Shown here one piece after another: positions 26,291 through 38,100 of a stretch of 64,000 nt of DNA. A program made the position numbers and the translations under genes. The stretch is taken from contig NC_079383.1 of assembly GCF_021018895.1 (NCBI RefSeq), positions 22,389,353 to 22,453,352 of the forward strand, written 5' to 3'. The DNA is from Seriola aureovittata. Lineage: Eukaryota; Chordata; Actinopteri; Carangiformes; Carangidae. Positions within the stretch are counted from its first letter, which is position 1; each line of letters starts with the position of its first letter. A model generated the notes under the pieces. It was not told where the DNA came from and ran no database searches. It saw nothing but the letters and a program-made list of their open reading frames with translations.

Positions 26291-26813
26291 CTGACATATT
26301 TTCCAGTTCAAGTAACTAAACAGGGAAGTTGAGTAGTTAGTTCATTGCACATCAGCTCAAATTCATTGACTGAACCATTTCCACTTCACATCCAGAGATC
26401 TCATCGCTGCTTCTTCTTTGATTTGAGCTTGTTTGGTGAGAAACATTTTCATGGATTTTACGTTCTGGCTTGTTAACATAGTGAGTTATATTATGTTTTT
26501 ACTTTTCACGAACTGCACTGAAAAATACAGGATATGATGTTTTATCTGCTGGAGTTTGGTTTAGCAGAAAGACACTGATGAAATAAGAGGGTTATTAACT
26601 TTAGCAGCTCGTCTGTGGAATTATTCAGCATTAAATGTGATATTTCACATGTTGATGATAATATACTTACAACACAGTAAAGTGCAGGTGTACAGGAGAA
26701 GTTCCAGCAGTGAATGTGTTATTCACATTTGAAGTAGAAAATCAGCTGAAGAACTTGAATGTTTAGTAAAATCCGCTGTATTATTGTGTTTGTAAATCCA
26801 GGTGAGGAGTTTC
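26290..26813 (+). promoter_or_regulatory. Promoter and 5' UTR region of the Siglec-like gene
   Basis: This stretch is well conserved with 62,600-63,143, including 'aactaaacagggaagttgag', 'tcattgactgaaccatttcc' and the acceptor-like 'tgtttgtaaatccag' just before the ATG. Conservation of non-coding sequence next to a start codon suggests it holds the promoter, a 5' UTR exon and the first intron. Confidence 0.5.
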
Positions 26814-29800
26814 ATGGCGGCTCTGTCTGTGAATATGGTGACAGCCAACCTGTTACTGAGTGTCTTCTTTCTGTCAGGTGAGCTGTGTGTTCACTCTCTT
26901 TAATAGATAACTGAGAGACCAAATTATTTGCCGGGGTTAAAGGAAGTAAGGGTTCCCACTCTTTTGTAGTGATCATTTTTTCCAGGACATTTTCAGTGAT
27001 GATCTAGCTCATATGACAGATAGGAATCACGCCATACACCAATATGTTCCCATCTGTGGAAGACTAATATTAAATAAGTGCAGTCTATGCTTGGCTATGC
27101 TTATGTATGAAATCATCTCTTAAATAATTAATGAATTAATTAAATATTGCTGCTTAAACAGCAACAACACAAATAGTAACCTACAAGTTTCCCTAGTGAC
27201 AAATATAGACTGTACTTTACAGCAAAATGTACGATTCAAAGTTGAATCAGCTCAGATTATTTACTGCAGCTGGGTCTAATCAGTTTATCACACTTAACCC
27301 CTTCACTAGTAACAGGAAGTGACGTCTTTAACGAGGTTGATACCCAAATTCATATTACAGTCTGTTTCACCTGAACGATGCTAACAAAGATGCTAGCAGA
27401 GTAAAAACAGCTGTTAGCGAGTATTTAGCCGATGTTTGGCTAACATACAGTTGAACTCCCGTTCACTGTATTGATCCTGGCTTCTCTTTTTTTTTTTGCT
27501 ATCCAACTCTCATCGATTAACCAACACACACATTTAAAACCTTTGCTCGGCCACAGTTGACGAACACTTGACAGTCCACAAACCTTTAACCTTTAGCTAG
27601 AGGCTAAATAAGCTAGCTAGCAACTGAACCGAACACGCTAACCCATTATTCAACAGTTTTAAAAGAAGCTAGGAAGAAGACGTTAATCTGTAAAAGCCCA
27701 GTTAGCCACAGTTAGCAGTTAACAGTGACTTTTGTAAATGTAAAGGATAATGTAACTTACATTCTTCAGTTGTAAATCATCCAACCTGCAGCATGTGATG
27801 TGACTTCGAGGTGCGTTCACGGTCTATTCAAAATACCGTCGTCCATAAACTAGTCTACTATTTGAACGTCAACATGATCCTGAACATAACTTTGCCCCAA
27901 AATAGGAGAATGTTGAAATAATTTTCCAGGATATTTTACTTTTTCTCTCATTTTCCACGTGTTCATTGGTTCACAGGTGCTTTGGCTGCTTGTCCTGAGG
28001 AGTCAGACCTCTTCATTACCACACCACAGAACATGGAAGCACTGACTGGATCTTGTTTGCAAATCCCATGTAACTTCAGTGCTACACATGGAAAGCTGTC
28101 AGACAATGGAACAAAAATCACCGGAGTGTGGATTAAAAATCATAGATTTTTTCAAGGCAGACCAGAAAATGTGATTTTTAATGGTAGCAAGACAGTTAAT
28201 GAATATCCAATGAACATTACTGGAAACCTGGCTCAGAGAAACTGCACCACTCTGTTTTCTAGTTTAATCACTAACTACACAGACACATACTACTTCAGAA
28301 TTGAGACCAGGCCATTCATAGCAACAGCTATTTGTGATACTCTTAATATAACAGTTAAAGGTAAGAAAGTTTCATTATTTTAAGTTTAAAGTTTTAAGTT
28401 TTGAATGAAACGTCTCGACAGCTACTGGATGAAATGTGGTTCAGACGTTCATGTTCCCCTCAGGATGAACTGGAAGAACTTAACTGATCTCTTTACTTTG
28501 AATCTAACGCCACCATCAGGTGTTTACTGCTAATTAGCAAATGTTAGCAGGCTAACACCCTAAACATTACACCTGCTAAACTTCAGTTGTCATTGCTGCA
28601 TGTTAGCACGCTGACGTTAGCATTCAGCTCAAAGTGCAGCCTCACAGAGCAGTCGACTCTTTTTTCACTGAAAATGTGTTTGACTTCACACCACAGATTC
28701 TCCTACGAGCCCCAGGATTGAGATCTCAGGTGAGCTGAAGGAGGCGGAGTCTGTGACTATAACCTGCTCAGCTTTAACTCCCTGTCCACACTCCCCTCCT
28801 AAACTCACCTGGAACCTCCAACAAGACCCTCACAACAAAATAGAGGAAAACACAGATGGAACCTTTACAACTAAAATCCAGGAGACCATCACTCTGTCAG
28901 ACAAACGTGATGGATACAACATCACCTGTTCTGCCAGGTATCCTGTGAATGAAGGAAGAGATGTGAAGACAGCAGAGGGGAAAAAGACTCTCAATGTTTC
29001 ATGTAAGACCAGAGTTTGTAGTTGGATCCTGTCGGACCATGAAGACTCATCAGCTGTCAGTTATTGTCCTCTCAAGGATTTCATGTAGGGCCTGATGCTC
29101 CTCTTCTCTCTAACATCTTTGTTCCTTTCTCCCCAGATGCCCCCAAGGACACCTCAGCGTCCATCAGTCCCTCAGGTTTGGTGTCAGCAGGTAGCTGGGT
29201 GAACCTGACCTGCTCCAGCAGAGCCAACCCTCCTGTCAGCCGCTTCACCTGGTTCAAGAAGAGCACAGGTGGAGACCTGAGCGTATCTGAAGGAGCCTTT
29301 TACACTTTCAATGTCACAGATAAGGGAGTTTATTACTGTGTGGCCACCAATGATGTCGGAAATCAGACGTCAGCAGAGATCCATCTGTCTGTTGAAGGTA
29401 GGTGAGTCAGTACAGTTACTTCACTGAATCCACTCATCCTCATGTGGCTCCTGTCACCTAGCAACCTTGACTTCTTTCACAAAACCATAGCTGTGTCTCA
29501 ATTAAGGGCCTTTGAAGACCAAATAGGACATAGTGGCACGACAGGGCCGTCCCAGTTTGAAGGCTCCTTCAAATGCATCCTTCTTTTCCTGGGCAACAAA
29601 GGATCCAACTGTTGGATCCCAAGATTAATTGTGCGCCGGTAATAAAAGCGAACAATGATGACAGAGAACCTGAGATTACAGTTTTAAATGTAAGTGTTGG
29701 GTTGCAGTTCAGGTACAACTGTTAAAACCAAGAGACTTAAAACCTAAAGTTTTTGTAAAAAAAAAAATGTACGTGTTGTCTAGGTTGCTAGGTGATAGGA

Positions 29801-30838
29801 ACCGCGCTTTGCAACGCAACAGTAAGGGCGGGAAAAGGTATGAAAGGCCAAACCTTCGCAGACCACGTCCTCTGAAGGATGCGGCCCCTGAATCGGGACA
29901 CAGGTCTTGATGTCTTTATTATTTATCTATATTATTTTTATTACTGACACGCAATGAATCTTGGGATAGGTTGGGTGACGAAGGATCCAATGAGTGGATC
30001 CTTCGTCACCCAGGAAAAAAAGGAGACTTTTGAAGGAGCCTTTGAGTCTAGTTGTCTTCCAATGCATTGGGAGCACTTTGCATGCGAAATGGTGCCTTAA
30101 CTAAGCTGAACTTCAGTAATGGTCACATCAGTATTACCCATTATACACTATATCATGTCTTCTTTTATTCTTCTGGTATTTTATAGTGGTCTTGTTTTTC
30201 TATCAGGAGAGTCTCTACCATGGGGACCGGTTCTTGGAGGAATCGTTGGGATCATCGTTCTCGTCTGTTTGATCGTCTGTGTTTGGCGAGTATCACAAAT
30301 CAAAGCAAAGCTGCACATCCAATAATATCTGCTCCTCATCAGTCCTGACACTTTACTGGCACTTTGTATATTTGACCTAAAACTCGGTGTGATTCATCTA
30401 ACAGCCTCTTGTGTCTTCCAGCTGGTTGAAGTCAACACGTCCAACTGCACGACAGACTCAGGTGGGAAAACACCACACGTCCCTGTGCAGTGATGCATTG
30501 TGTGTTTTGAATATTGTGGGACTGTGATGATGTAATAAGGCGGATCCAGCTGACGGTTCACATCACCACATTTCCTGTTTGACTGTCCATAGAGTCGAAT
30601 GGGTGAAGAGCCGGCTGTGGCCGAGTCAACCAGGAAGACAGAAGAAGACGACGACATCCATTATGGAGAGATCATCTTCTCCGAGCGGAGACCTGAACCG
30701 TCCTCGGCCTCCCTGCAGGACAGTGGACCGCAGGAGGACATGGTGTACGCACAGGTCAAAGTGTCCAAGAAAGCAGACAGGTCCACAGAGACAGCTGACG
30801 GCCTCGAGGATCTCTACGCTCAGGTGAAGAAGAAATGA
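26814..30838 (+). CDS. CD22/Siglec-like inhibitory Ig receptor
   Basis: A single-pass surface receptor expected to bind sialic acid and signal inhibition through phosphatases. Coding exons: 26814-26877 (signal peptide, ends LLLSVFFLSG), 27977-28360 (V-set), 28697-29002 (C2), 29137-29397 (C2), 30207-30289 (transmembrane, GIVGIIVLVCLIVCVW) and 30593-30838 (tail); about 447 residues. The Ig exons are all phase 1, the family rule. The V domain has the extra N-terminal Cys (LAACPEE), and an Arg in YYFRIE at the place of the sialic-acid-binding Arg of Siglecs. The tail has one canonical ITIM (IHYGEI) and two YAQV motifs. A further 40-nt exon at 30422-30461 would change the frame. Fish CD22-like, MAG-like and Siglec-like genes are hard to separate, so no symbol is given. 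Confidence 0.85.
29490..30110. repeat. Non-autonomous DNA transposon in Siglec intron 4
   Basis: This insertion starts near 'tgtctcaattaagggccttt' and ends near 'ggtgccttaactaagc', with imperfect inverted similarity between the ends. It contains a strong internal palindrome, AAGGATCCAATGAGTGGATCCTT, at about 29,983-30,005. It resembles hAT-like MITEs of fish but I cannot name the family. Confidence 0.4.
30422..30461 (+). other. Optional Siglec exon that removes the ITIM tail
   Basis: A 40-nt segment lies between a good acceptor (TTGTGTCTTCCAG) and a donor (GTGGGA). If read in phase from the transmembrane exon it encodes LVEVNTSNCTTDS and then meets a stop after four codons of the last exon. 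Skipping it keeps the ITIM frame. Confidence 0.45.
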
Positions 30839-31017
30839 GCAGTTTGTTCCGTGTAAAGACAAAGGTCACATCTGAAGAGGATTCATGTTAAATGAGCCTT
30901 CATGTTTTTTTATAGTGTCTTTTGAGTCTAAACATGAAAATGTAATTTTGTCTACTTCCTTTTTTTATTTCAGTTATCAGCTTTTATCATGTAGCTGTGA
31001 ACAGGGCGCCAGTCTCC

Positions 31018-31215
31018 ATGACGCCAGAAGTATCTCTGCTCACACATTTACAGTGCTGGCTATTTTTTAGTACAAGATCATGTTTGAATTTAAATGTTTT
31101 TATTAAAGTTGTCAATGTAAATTGAAGATATCGGTTCTGGATCTGAACATAACAAAAACGAGCACCATTTGGTTTGTATAAAGACAAATGTTACATCAGA
31201 ATAAAATTCATATTA
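31018..31215 (+). other. Siglec 3' UTR and polyadenylation region
   Basis: The intact copy of the 3' UTR motif found as relics at 24.3 and 62.3 kb. ATTAAA near 31,102 and AATAAA at 31,200 are candidate poly(A) signals. The stop codon of the converging gene A lies less than 100 bases beyond. Confidence 0.5.
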
Positions 31216-31293
31216 AATGTGCCTTTGTTTTTATCTATGCATGATGTTTTAAATATCTGTAATATACATTTATATAAAAATTCATTCAATTCT

Positions 31294-32116
31294 TCATCTT
31301 AATCTGAGCACTCTGGAAAGGAATGGATCCAGCTCACAGAGAGCATTGATCAGAACTAAGCTGGCTGCAGTTCCCTTTTTTCGCACGGCGTCGATGACGT
31401 TTTGTGCTGTGTTTGCTCTGTTGTTTGTTCTCAACGACTCCGCTTCAAGATCAGTTACAACGCCACCATCAAAAAGTTTATTCAGAAGCTGGTCTAGAAG
31501 AGGTTCAGACACTCTGTTAATAAACTCTGTCCGAGCCAGGAGCAGCCTGTCCTCTGCCGGGTCCCTGTGCTCTGCTGCGAGTCCCATTTCCATTCTTGGA
31601 CCTACAAGAAAACCAGGGAAAAGACTTTCAATTAATAACCAACGATCAGTTTTAAACAGAGATCTAATTTTTTCATTTCAAAAGTTGAAAATAAATTAAA
31701 TGTCATGTTATCTGCTCTGTAAATCACTGCCAGCTGCTGTCAGTCAAACACAGACACTTTGACATTTTCTGTCAAATATAAACCAGAAATTTATTTAATA
31801 CGAAGAGAAATCCAACATTCAAGTATCCTGCAAACTCTGCGTAGTCCGATAGAGGTGGCAGCATCCAGTGTGTTCCCTGCGTAAGTCTTATTTCTCCCTG
31901 GTCTGATGATGATTAAATGGCCGAGTTCCCATTTATAAAAATCCCCAGACTGTTCATCACTTTCTTAATTACAACCCTCAAAGTTCCTCATCAGTCCCAG
32001 GATGCTGTGTGACAAATGGGAACACAGAAGCTGAAAATCCATCAAAGGTTTTAGTTCAATCATATCAAAGTGATATGAGATGGAGCCGATGTGAAGGTCC
32101 CTGAATATGCATTAGA

Positions 32117-32159
<43 letters not shown>

Positions 32160-35100
32160 CATATGCACACTGTATTCTATTCTATCAGTGGGGTCTAAAC
32201 TCTGACATCAGGTGGATGCTGCTGCAGGAGGCTGAAGCCTTTACCTGGCAGAGGAACACTGCGTTTCCAGACATCTGTCTTGACTTGGTCTTGGACCTTC
32301 AAAGTCACTGTCTCCGGGTTTGTAGTCAGGAAAACCTCAAACGTTGCGAAGAAATTTGGCCCAAACTTGGAGCGAAACTCTGCATGCTGAAAACCAAGGG
32401 AAACACGTTATTTTAAACCTGCTGTTAGTTCTGTTTATCTAGTTCCTCTTAACAATGAATCTGTTTTCAACATTCCTCCATTAATAACCATTAGAAATGC
32501 GTGAGACTTGACTCACCTCAGGCTGTATGTGCAAGTCCTCAGGTTCACAGTGGAGACCGTAACTCTCACCAGTGATCAGTTTACAGTCAGAGGAGATCTT
32601 GATGTATTCAGCATCTCCTTGTTGGGCGGCAACCTTCAGCAACAGGACATTTTTATTATGGTTTTAGTGCGTAAAAGACTTAAGACAATAGTGTTAGATA
32701 TCCGTCTATCCATCCAGAATGACACTGGCAGACAGAAATAAATACTGACAGAGAACCCAGAAGAAAACCTAAAATCCAAAGAGCAATCTGAAGGTTTACG
32801 GTTCAGATGTTCAGTTTCAGAGATTCCCAGCATGAGAAGGTTTGAAAAAAGGTTCTACTACTTTTATCTATACCACTTATTGATCCGGTACATTTAGTGA
32901 TATTGTAAGAGAAAAAAATTAATTAAGAAAATAATTAACATTGCTTATGTTCTCATATGTACTCGATTAACATGAACCCCCATTAACACAGGCTCTCTCT
33001 ATCATTCATAGACGAATGTCTTAATCAGAAACACAGTTGGTGAGATAAAATAAACAGGAAGTCTATTTTCTCCAGTACTGAGAGCAGAACCGATAACGTT
33101 GGAGCTTATCTTATCTGTTCTTTAAAAGTTTAGTGTTTACTGGGTTTCGGTTCCCATCCCTAATGCTAAGCATGTATGACACATGGCTTTACCTCTGGCA
33201 GAGGGATGTTGCTTGGCAGGAGAAAAACATCGAGTACTCGAAGCCCTCTGTCCAGAGATCGGAGGAACAGCAGAACTTCGCCAGTAACTGGTTTCTTGCC
33301 GTTCCATAACCGCCCTAAAAACTCCAGATTCCAGGCGAGGCCAAAGGGAGAGAGATGAGGGACTTTGACGATCACGTGAGTGTCTGTGATCTCCAGCGGT
33401 TCGATGACCCTCATTCCATCATCAGTGATGTGGATGACAGACAGCAGACCTTCAGACTGCAGATCTGTGACAACAGAGGTGGCCATCTTTTTATTTTATA
33501 TCCAGGACACTTGGTCTTGTCATTAAAGAACTGAACAGTTGCCCTGGTCGAGCAATTCATCCAACACACCTGTCAGTGTCATTTACTCACCGTCCTTTGT
33601 TTCACAGTGTGGGAGGTGGAGCTCACACACAGCATCTTCAGGACACTGGATATTGAACAGCGGCCCTGCTGGAGTCTTTCCAGCTGATTGGAGGAGGCTC
33701 TCATCCCATTGGACAGTCCTGTAGAGCAGCTCCGCCTCCTGACCCACAACAAAAACCAGTCCAGTCAAAGTACACTGGAACCCACCTGGACCAGGACACC
33801 TGAACCTGTAGGACACAGAAGCTGAATGAGCACAAGGAACCTGTTGAACCTCGGATGAAAACGTTCTCATCTCAAATCAGACTCCACTTCATGATCCCTG
33901 AGGGACCGGAGGGGAAAGGAGACACACAAATATCTGCAAATACAAAGTCCAAGTCTTGTCTAAAACAGTGTTAAGTGATTTTATTATATGATTACCTGTA
34001 TGAGACTTGTGTGGACTCAGTTTTCAGTTCAGGTGTGAAGCCTGATGGAGGCTGTGATTCAGAGAGAAACAACATCAGTTTTATTAGAAATAATCAGCTT
34101 GTGTTCAGTGAAGCAAACGAATGTTCTCCCCCAGTCCAGACTGAGCTGAAGCACAGTCAGACAGGAAGTCAAGTCTGAGAGGACTGATGGTGTCACACAG
34201 GTATAAGGTGTCATTGTCTTTATTTACAGATGACATCAGGGGGAGTTTGAAGCAGCAGATTCTGCGTCTGTGGAGAAAAACGACTGAGGACTATGACATA
34301 AGAGTCAAACTTGAATTCCAGCGTCTCAACAGTCACATAACTGAGTTCAACTAAAAACCTATGAAAGATGTGATGGGCTAGGTTTCAACACACAGCTCGT
34401 TTAGTGCCATTATAATTAAGCATGCAAAGTTTAATCATGTACATCAGTGCGCAGCGCCCTGGTCGCTGAATGGCTGCAACAAACCACAACGTCCCGTTCA
34501 GCTCGCGACACATCCTGCCAAGTTAACGAGTTTATTAAAACATACATGTACATATAAAAAAAAAAATCTGTCGTATTAACTTCTCATTCATTTTAAACAT
34601 GTCTCTTCCCCTTCAGGGAAAGTGTCTCAGACTCTTGGACCCTACTGTTCATAATATCAACACATACCGACAGGCTGTGAGATGGATATATATCAAGCAT
34701 AGATACATAAACATACATATGTGTATGTGATAGACATATATGTCATTTGGGACTTTAGACTTTAGAAAAGCTCAAAGTGCTGACACAAGACGACAATATC
34801 TGACCTGCCAGAAATCCACCTGATCCTCTGAAAGCCAGATCAATGGTTGTTCAGGTGACTGATCAGAGTGACAGGTGACAGGTATCTGTCCAGATTCTAC
34901 AATTAAATAAAATGATCTTCTTTAATCGTCACAACAATCTACACAGTGGATGTTTTAGTTTTTATCCGTTTCTCTTTCTCCCAGCTACAGGACATATTTG
35001 TTGACTTCTTTGAATATTTGTTTTCCATCGCCTGCTGTGTGTTGAGCCCTGCAATCAGGAAATGTGGTTGTTCTCTCACCTTCGTCAGCTTTTTGACATC

Positions 35101-38100
35101 CTCAGACACGTCCATCTTTGTCTCTGCTGTGTTTGGGTCCGGTTTGACATCAGACTCACCTGATGGGAGGAGAGGACACACAGCAGACGACAAGAGTTCA
35201 GTCTTTTACTGTTGCTCTCTTCATCAGATCTGAGTCACACATGAAGTCAGAGAATGTGATTCCAACAGCAGCAGCTCAAAACCTCCTGCCATCACTTTCC
35301 TCTCAGACGCTCCTGGTTTCCTATTGGACCTGCAGCAATCCTTTGTCTTAAAATCTGTTCTCTCTGAAAACAACACATGCACTCCCTCTAACACACAGGT
35401 CGTTGTTCAAAAAGCAACAGATTCAAGGATAAAGAAGAGACTGTGCAGAGAGGGAGAAACTTAACGATTCTACAGAGTGAAGCTGAGACCTGGAGTCAAG
35501 AAGCAGGTGACGAGGGACAGACTGCAGATCGCTGTTACGACCAGCTCATTGTTCACTGACCACGTTCTTCAGGAATAGTTAGGTTTGACCTCATGTTCAC
35601 GTCGTCATGGCGACAGCCTCTTCCTTTGTTCAGTCTGCCCCTATCCTCGTCTCTGGACACCAATCACTTCCCCCAGGACCATGTATTTCTGAGACACTTT
35701 CCAGAACTGCCATTCTCCACCTGTCCACCACGTGTCCTCAAACTTTCCCACCAATCCTGCTCACCTGAGTCCAACATCCATCACCCCCACCTGCACAAAA
35801 AACAGCTCACCAACCCAGCTAAACTAAAACGGAAGATGCTTTCCAGAACAAATAAATGCACTTCAGGGCTGGTCTGTAAGTTTATATAGAGCAGAGTCCC
35901 TGCTGGACCGGAACCTGAACAAGAAAAGTACCTGTACTGACCTTCTGTTCCTGAGCTGATGGTTAGTAATTTCTTCATCAGGTCATACTTGGACATTTTT
36001 TCTAAAACGGTCTCCATCATCTTCACAGCTTCAGTAATTCCATATTTCTCCACCATCAGATCTACGGTTTCCACCCTCTCTGCCTCCAGCTCTCTCCCTC
36101 TGAAACTGAGCAACGAGTCTTTCTCCAGGAACCACTTGAAGCGCTTGAACTCGTCTTCTCTCAGATCGTCCAGGATGTTGATGAGGACTTTCTTCTTCAT
36201 CTTGGTGTCCTGGTGAAATCAGAGAATCTGGTCAGTGTGAAGGACAGTTAGAAACCAGTGGTGGTGATGTCTCTGCTCGGCCTGTCTGCTGCTGTCTCTA
36301 CTGGATCTTACTGGTTTGGCCCCAGTTGTTCTGGTGTCAGAGAAACCCAGGAGGTTCTTCAGTAAACACGTCTCACCGCAAGTCTATTCAGTAGCTGTTC
36401 CGGAGCTTTCTATCACATCACAGGGTCAGCTGATGGAGTTTGCTCCACTGTCATGGAGACGCAGAGGTTTAAACTGACATGTTTCTAAGGAGAATTCCTA
36501 GAGAATAAAAGTTGATTCTGAAACAGCAGCCTACAAAACGCTCTCACCGCAGGCTCCATTTAGCTTTCACACCTTAACCCCACCCTCCTACACAGGAGCA
36601 ACACCCCGACTGAAACAGACAAAATGTTGTGCGTCACTAATGAGAACTACAGTTTTTGACAAACTAAAACGATGTGAGAGCCCTCAGTGGATTCAGCTGA
36701 AGCACAAAGTGCTGCAACATGTCAGGAACATTTGCACTAAGGCAGCAGCACATGGTGGTTTGTATTTTGGCTGCACTTCATTATTTCTACCACTGTGTGT
36801 CACTGTAGTCAACACTGCGTTAACTGAGCCTCAGAGTCATGACTCTTTCGGCTGCCAAGTTTCTCCATCACTGATAAATGAATAAATGTTGGGTAAACCA
36901 CGAGGCGTAAACACAACAGATCAAAGCGTCTTTTTCAGAATATTTTAAAGTGATATCAGAAATAACATGGATGTATTTAGGTACTTTAGGCTCAATCTAA
37001 GTTACTACACTGTCTCACGTGTTTTAAGTGTGGACAGATTTTACAGGGAGTCCATACCTTGGCAGGAGGAGTCCATACGGAAGTCTTTGATGCACCAGGA
37101 CCTGAACAAGAAAAGTAGTTGTAATCAATGACAAGCTGACACTTCAAACTGAGCTCATAGACATTACATTATTACACAAACATTATTTTCATTATCAATT
37201 AATCTGTTGATTTATTGGTGTTTTTGGGGGATGCAGGACAGACTGAAACAAACTAACTGAGATGATGTGATTTAAATGTATTTCCTATGACTGACCTTCT
37301 GTTCCTGAGCTGATGGTTAGTAATTTCTTCATCAGGTCATACTTGGACATTTTTTCTAAAACGGTCTCCATCATCTTCACAGCTTCAGTAATTTCATATT
37401 TCTCCACCATCAGATCTACGGTTTCCACCCTCTCTGCCTCCAGCTCTCTCCCTCTGAAACTGAGCAACGATTCTTTCTCCAGGAACCACTTGAAGCGCTT
37501 GAACTCGTCTTCTCTCAGATCGTCCAGGATGTTGATGAGGACTTTCTTCTTCATCTTGGTGTCCTGGTGAAATCAGAGAATCTGGTCAGTGTGAAGGACA
37601 GTTAGAAACCAGTGGTGGTGTTGTCTCTGCTCTGCCTGTCTGCTGCTGTCTCTACTGCTGAGTATTACACAGTAGTTTTACACTTATTATCAACTCTGAG
37701 CTGGTGTTGTGATATTTTTAGGATTCAGTAGACATAGTGTTGGCAGGACCACACACAAAGCTGGGACACTGGGAGTCCATACCTGAATCCGTTTGGGAAT
37801 CCCCGCTGGACCAGGACCTGAAAGATGAACAAGTAGTTGTGTTCAATAACCATGTACACATTTAACTAATAACAGATATCAAATAAATGTAGAGCTTGAG
37901 CTGAAATGTATTGAAGTATAAAGTGGGGTGAAAGATACTCATAGATAAATGACTCAAGTTTGTACTGAGGTAAGTCAGTCAGTCATTGATGAGATCTCAA
38001 TGTGAGCCTGACCACCTCCAGGTGTGCTCTGGCCGATCTCTTCATGTGTTAATCAAAACAGGTTCCGCTGCATTTATACCTGCATTAACCTGTTTGGTTT

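Noticed and set aside
31346..31699. Plus-strand frame opposite the CARD exon
   Set aside because: Antisense shadow of the gene A CARD; the same pattern appears opposite the NLR 2 CARD at 49,262.
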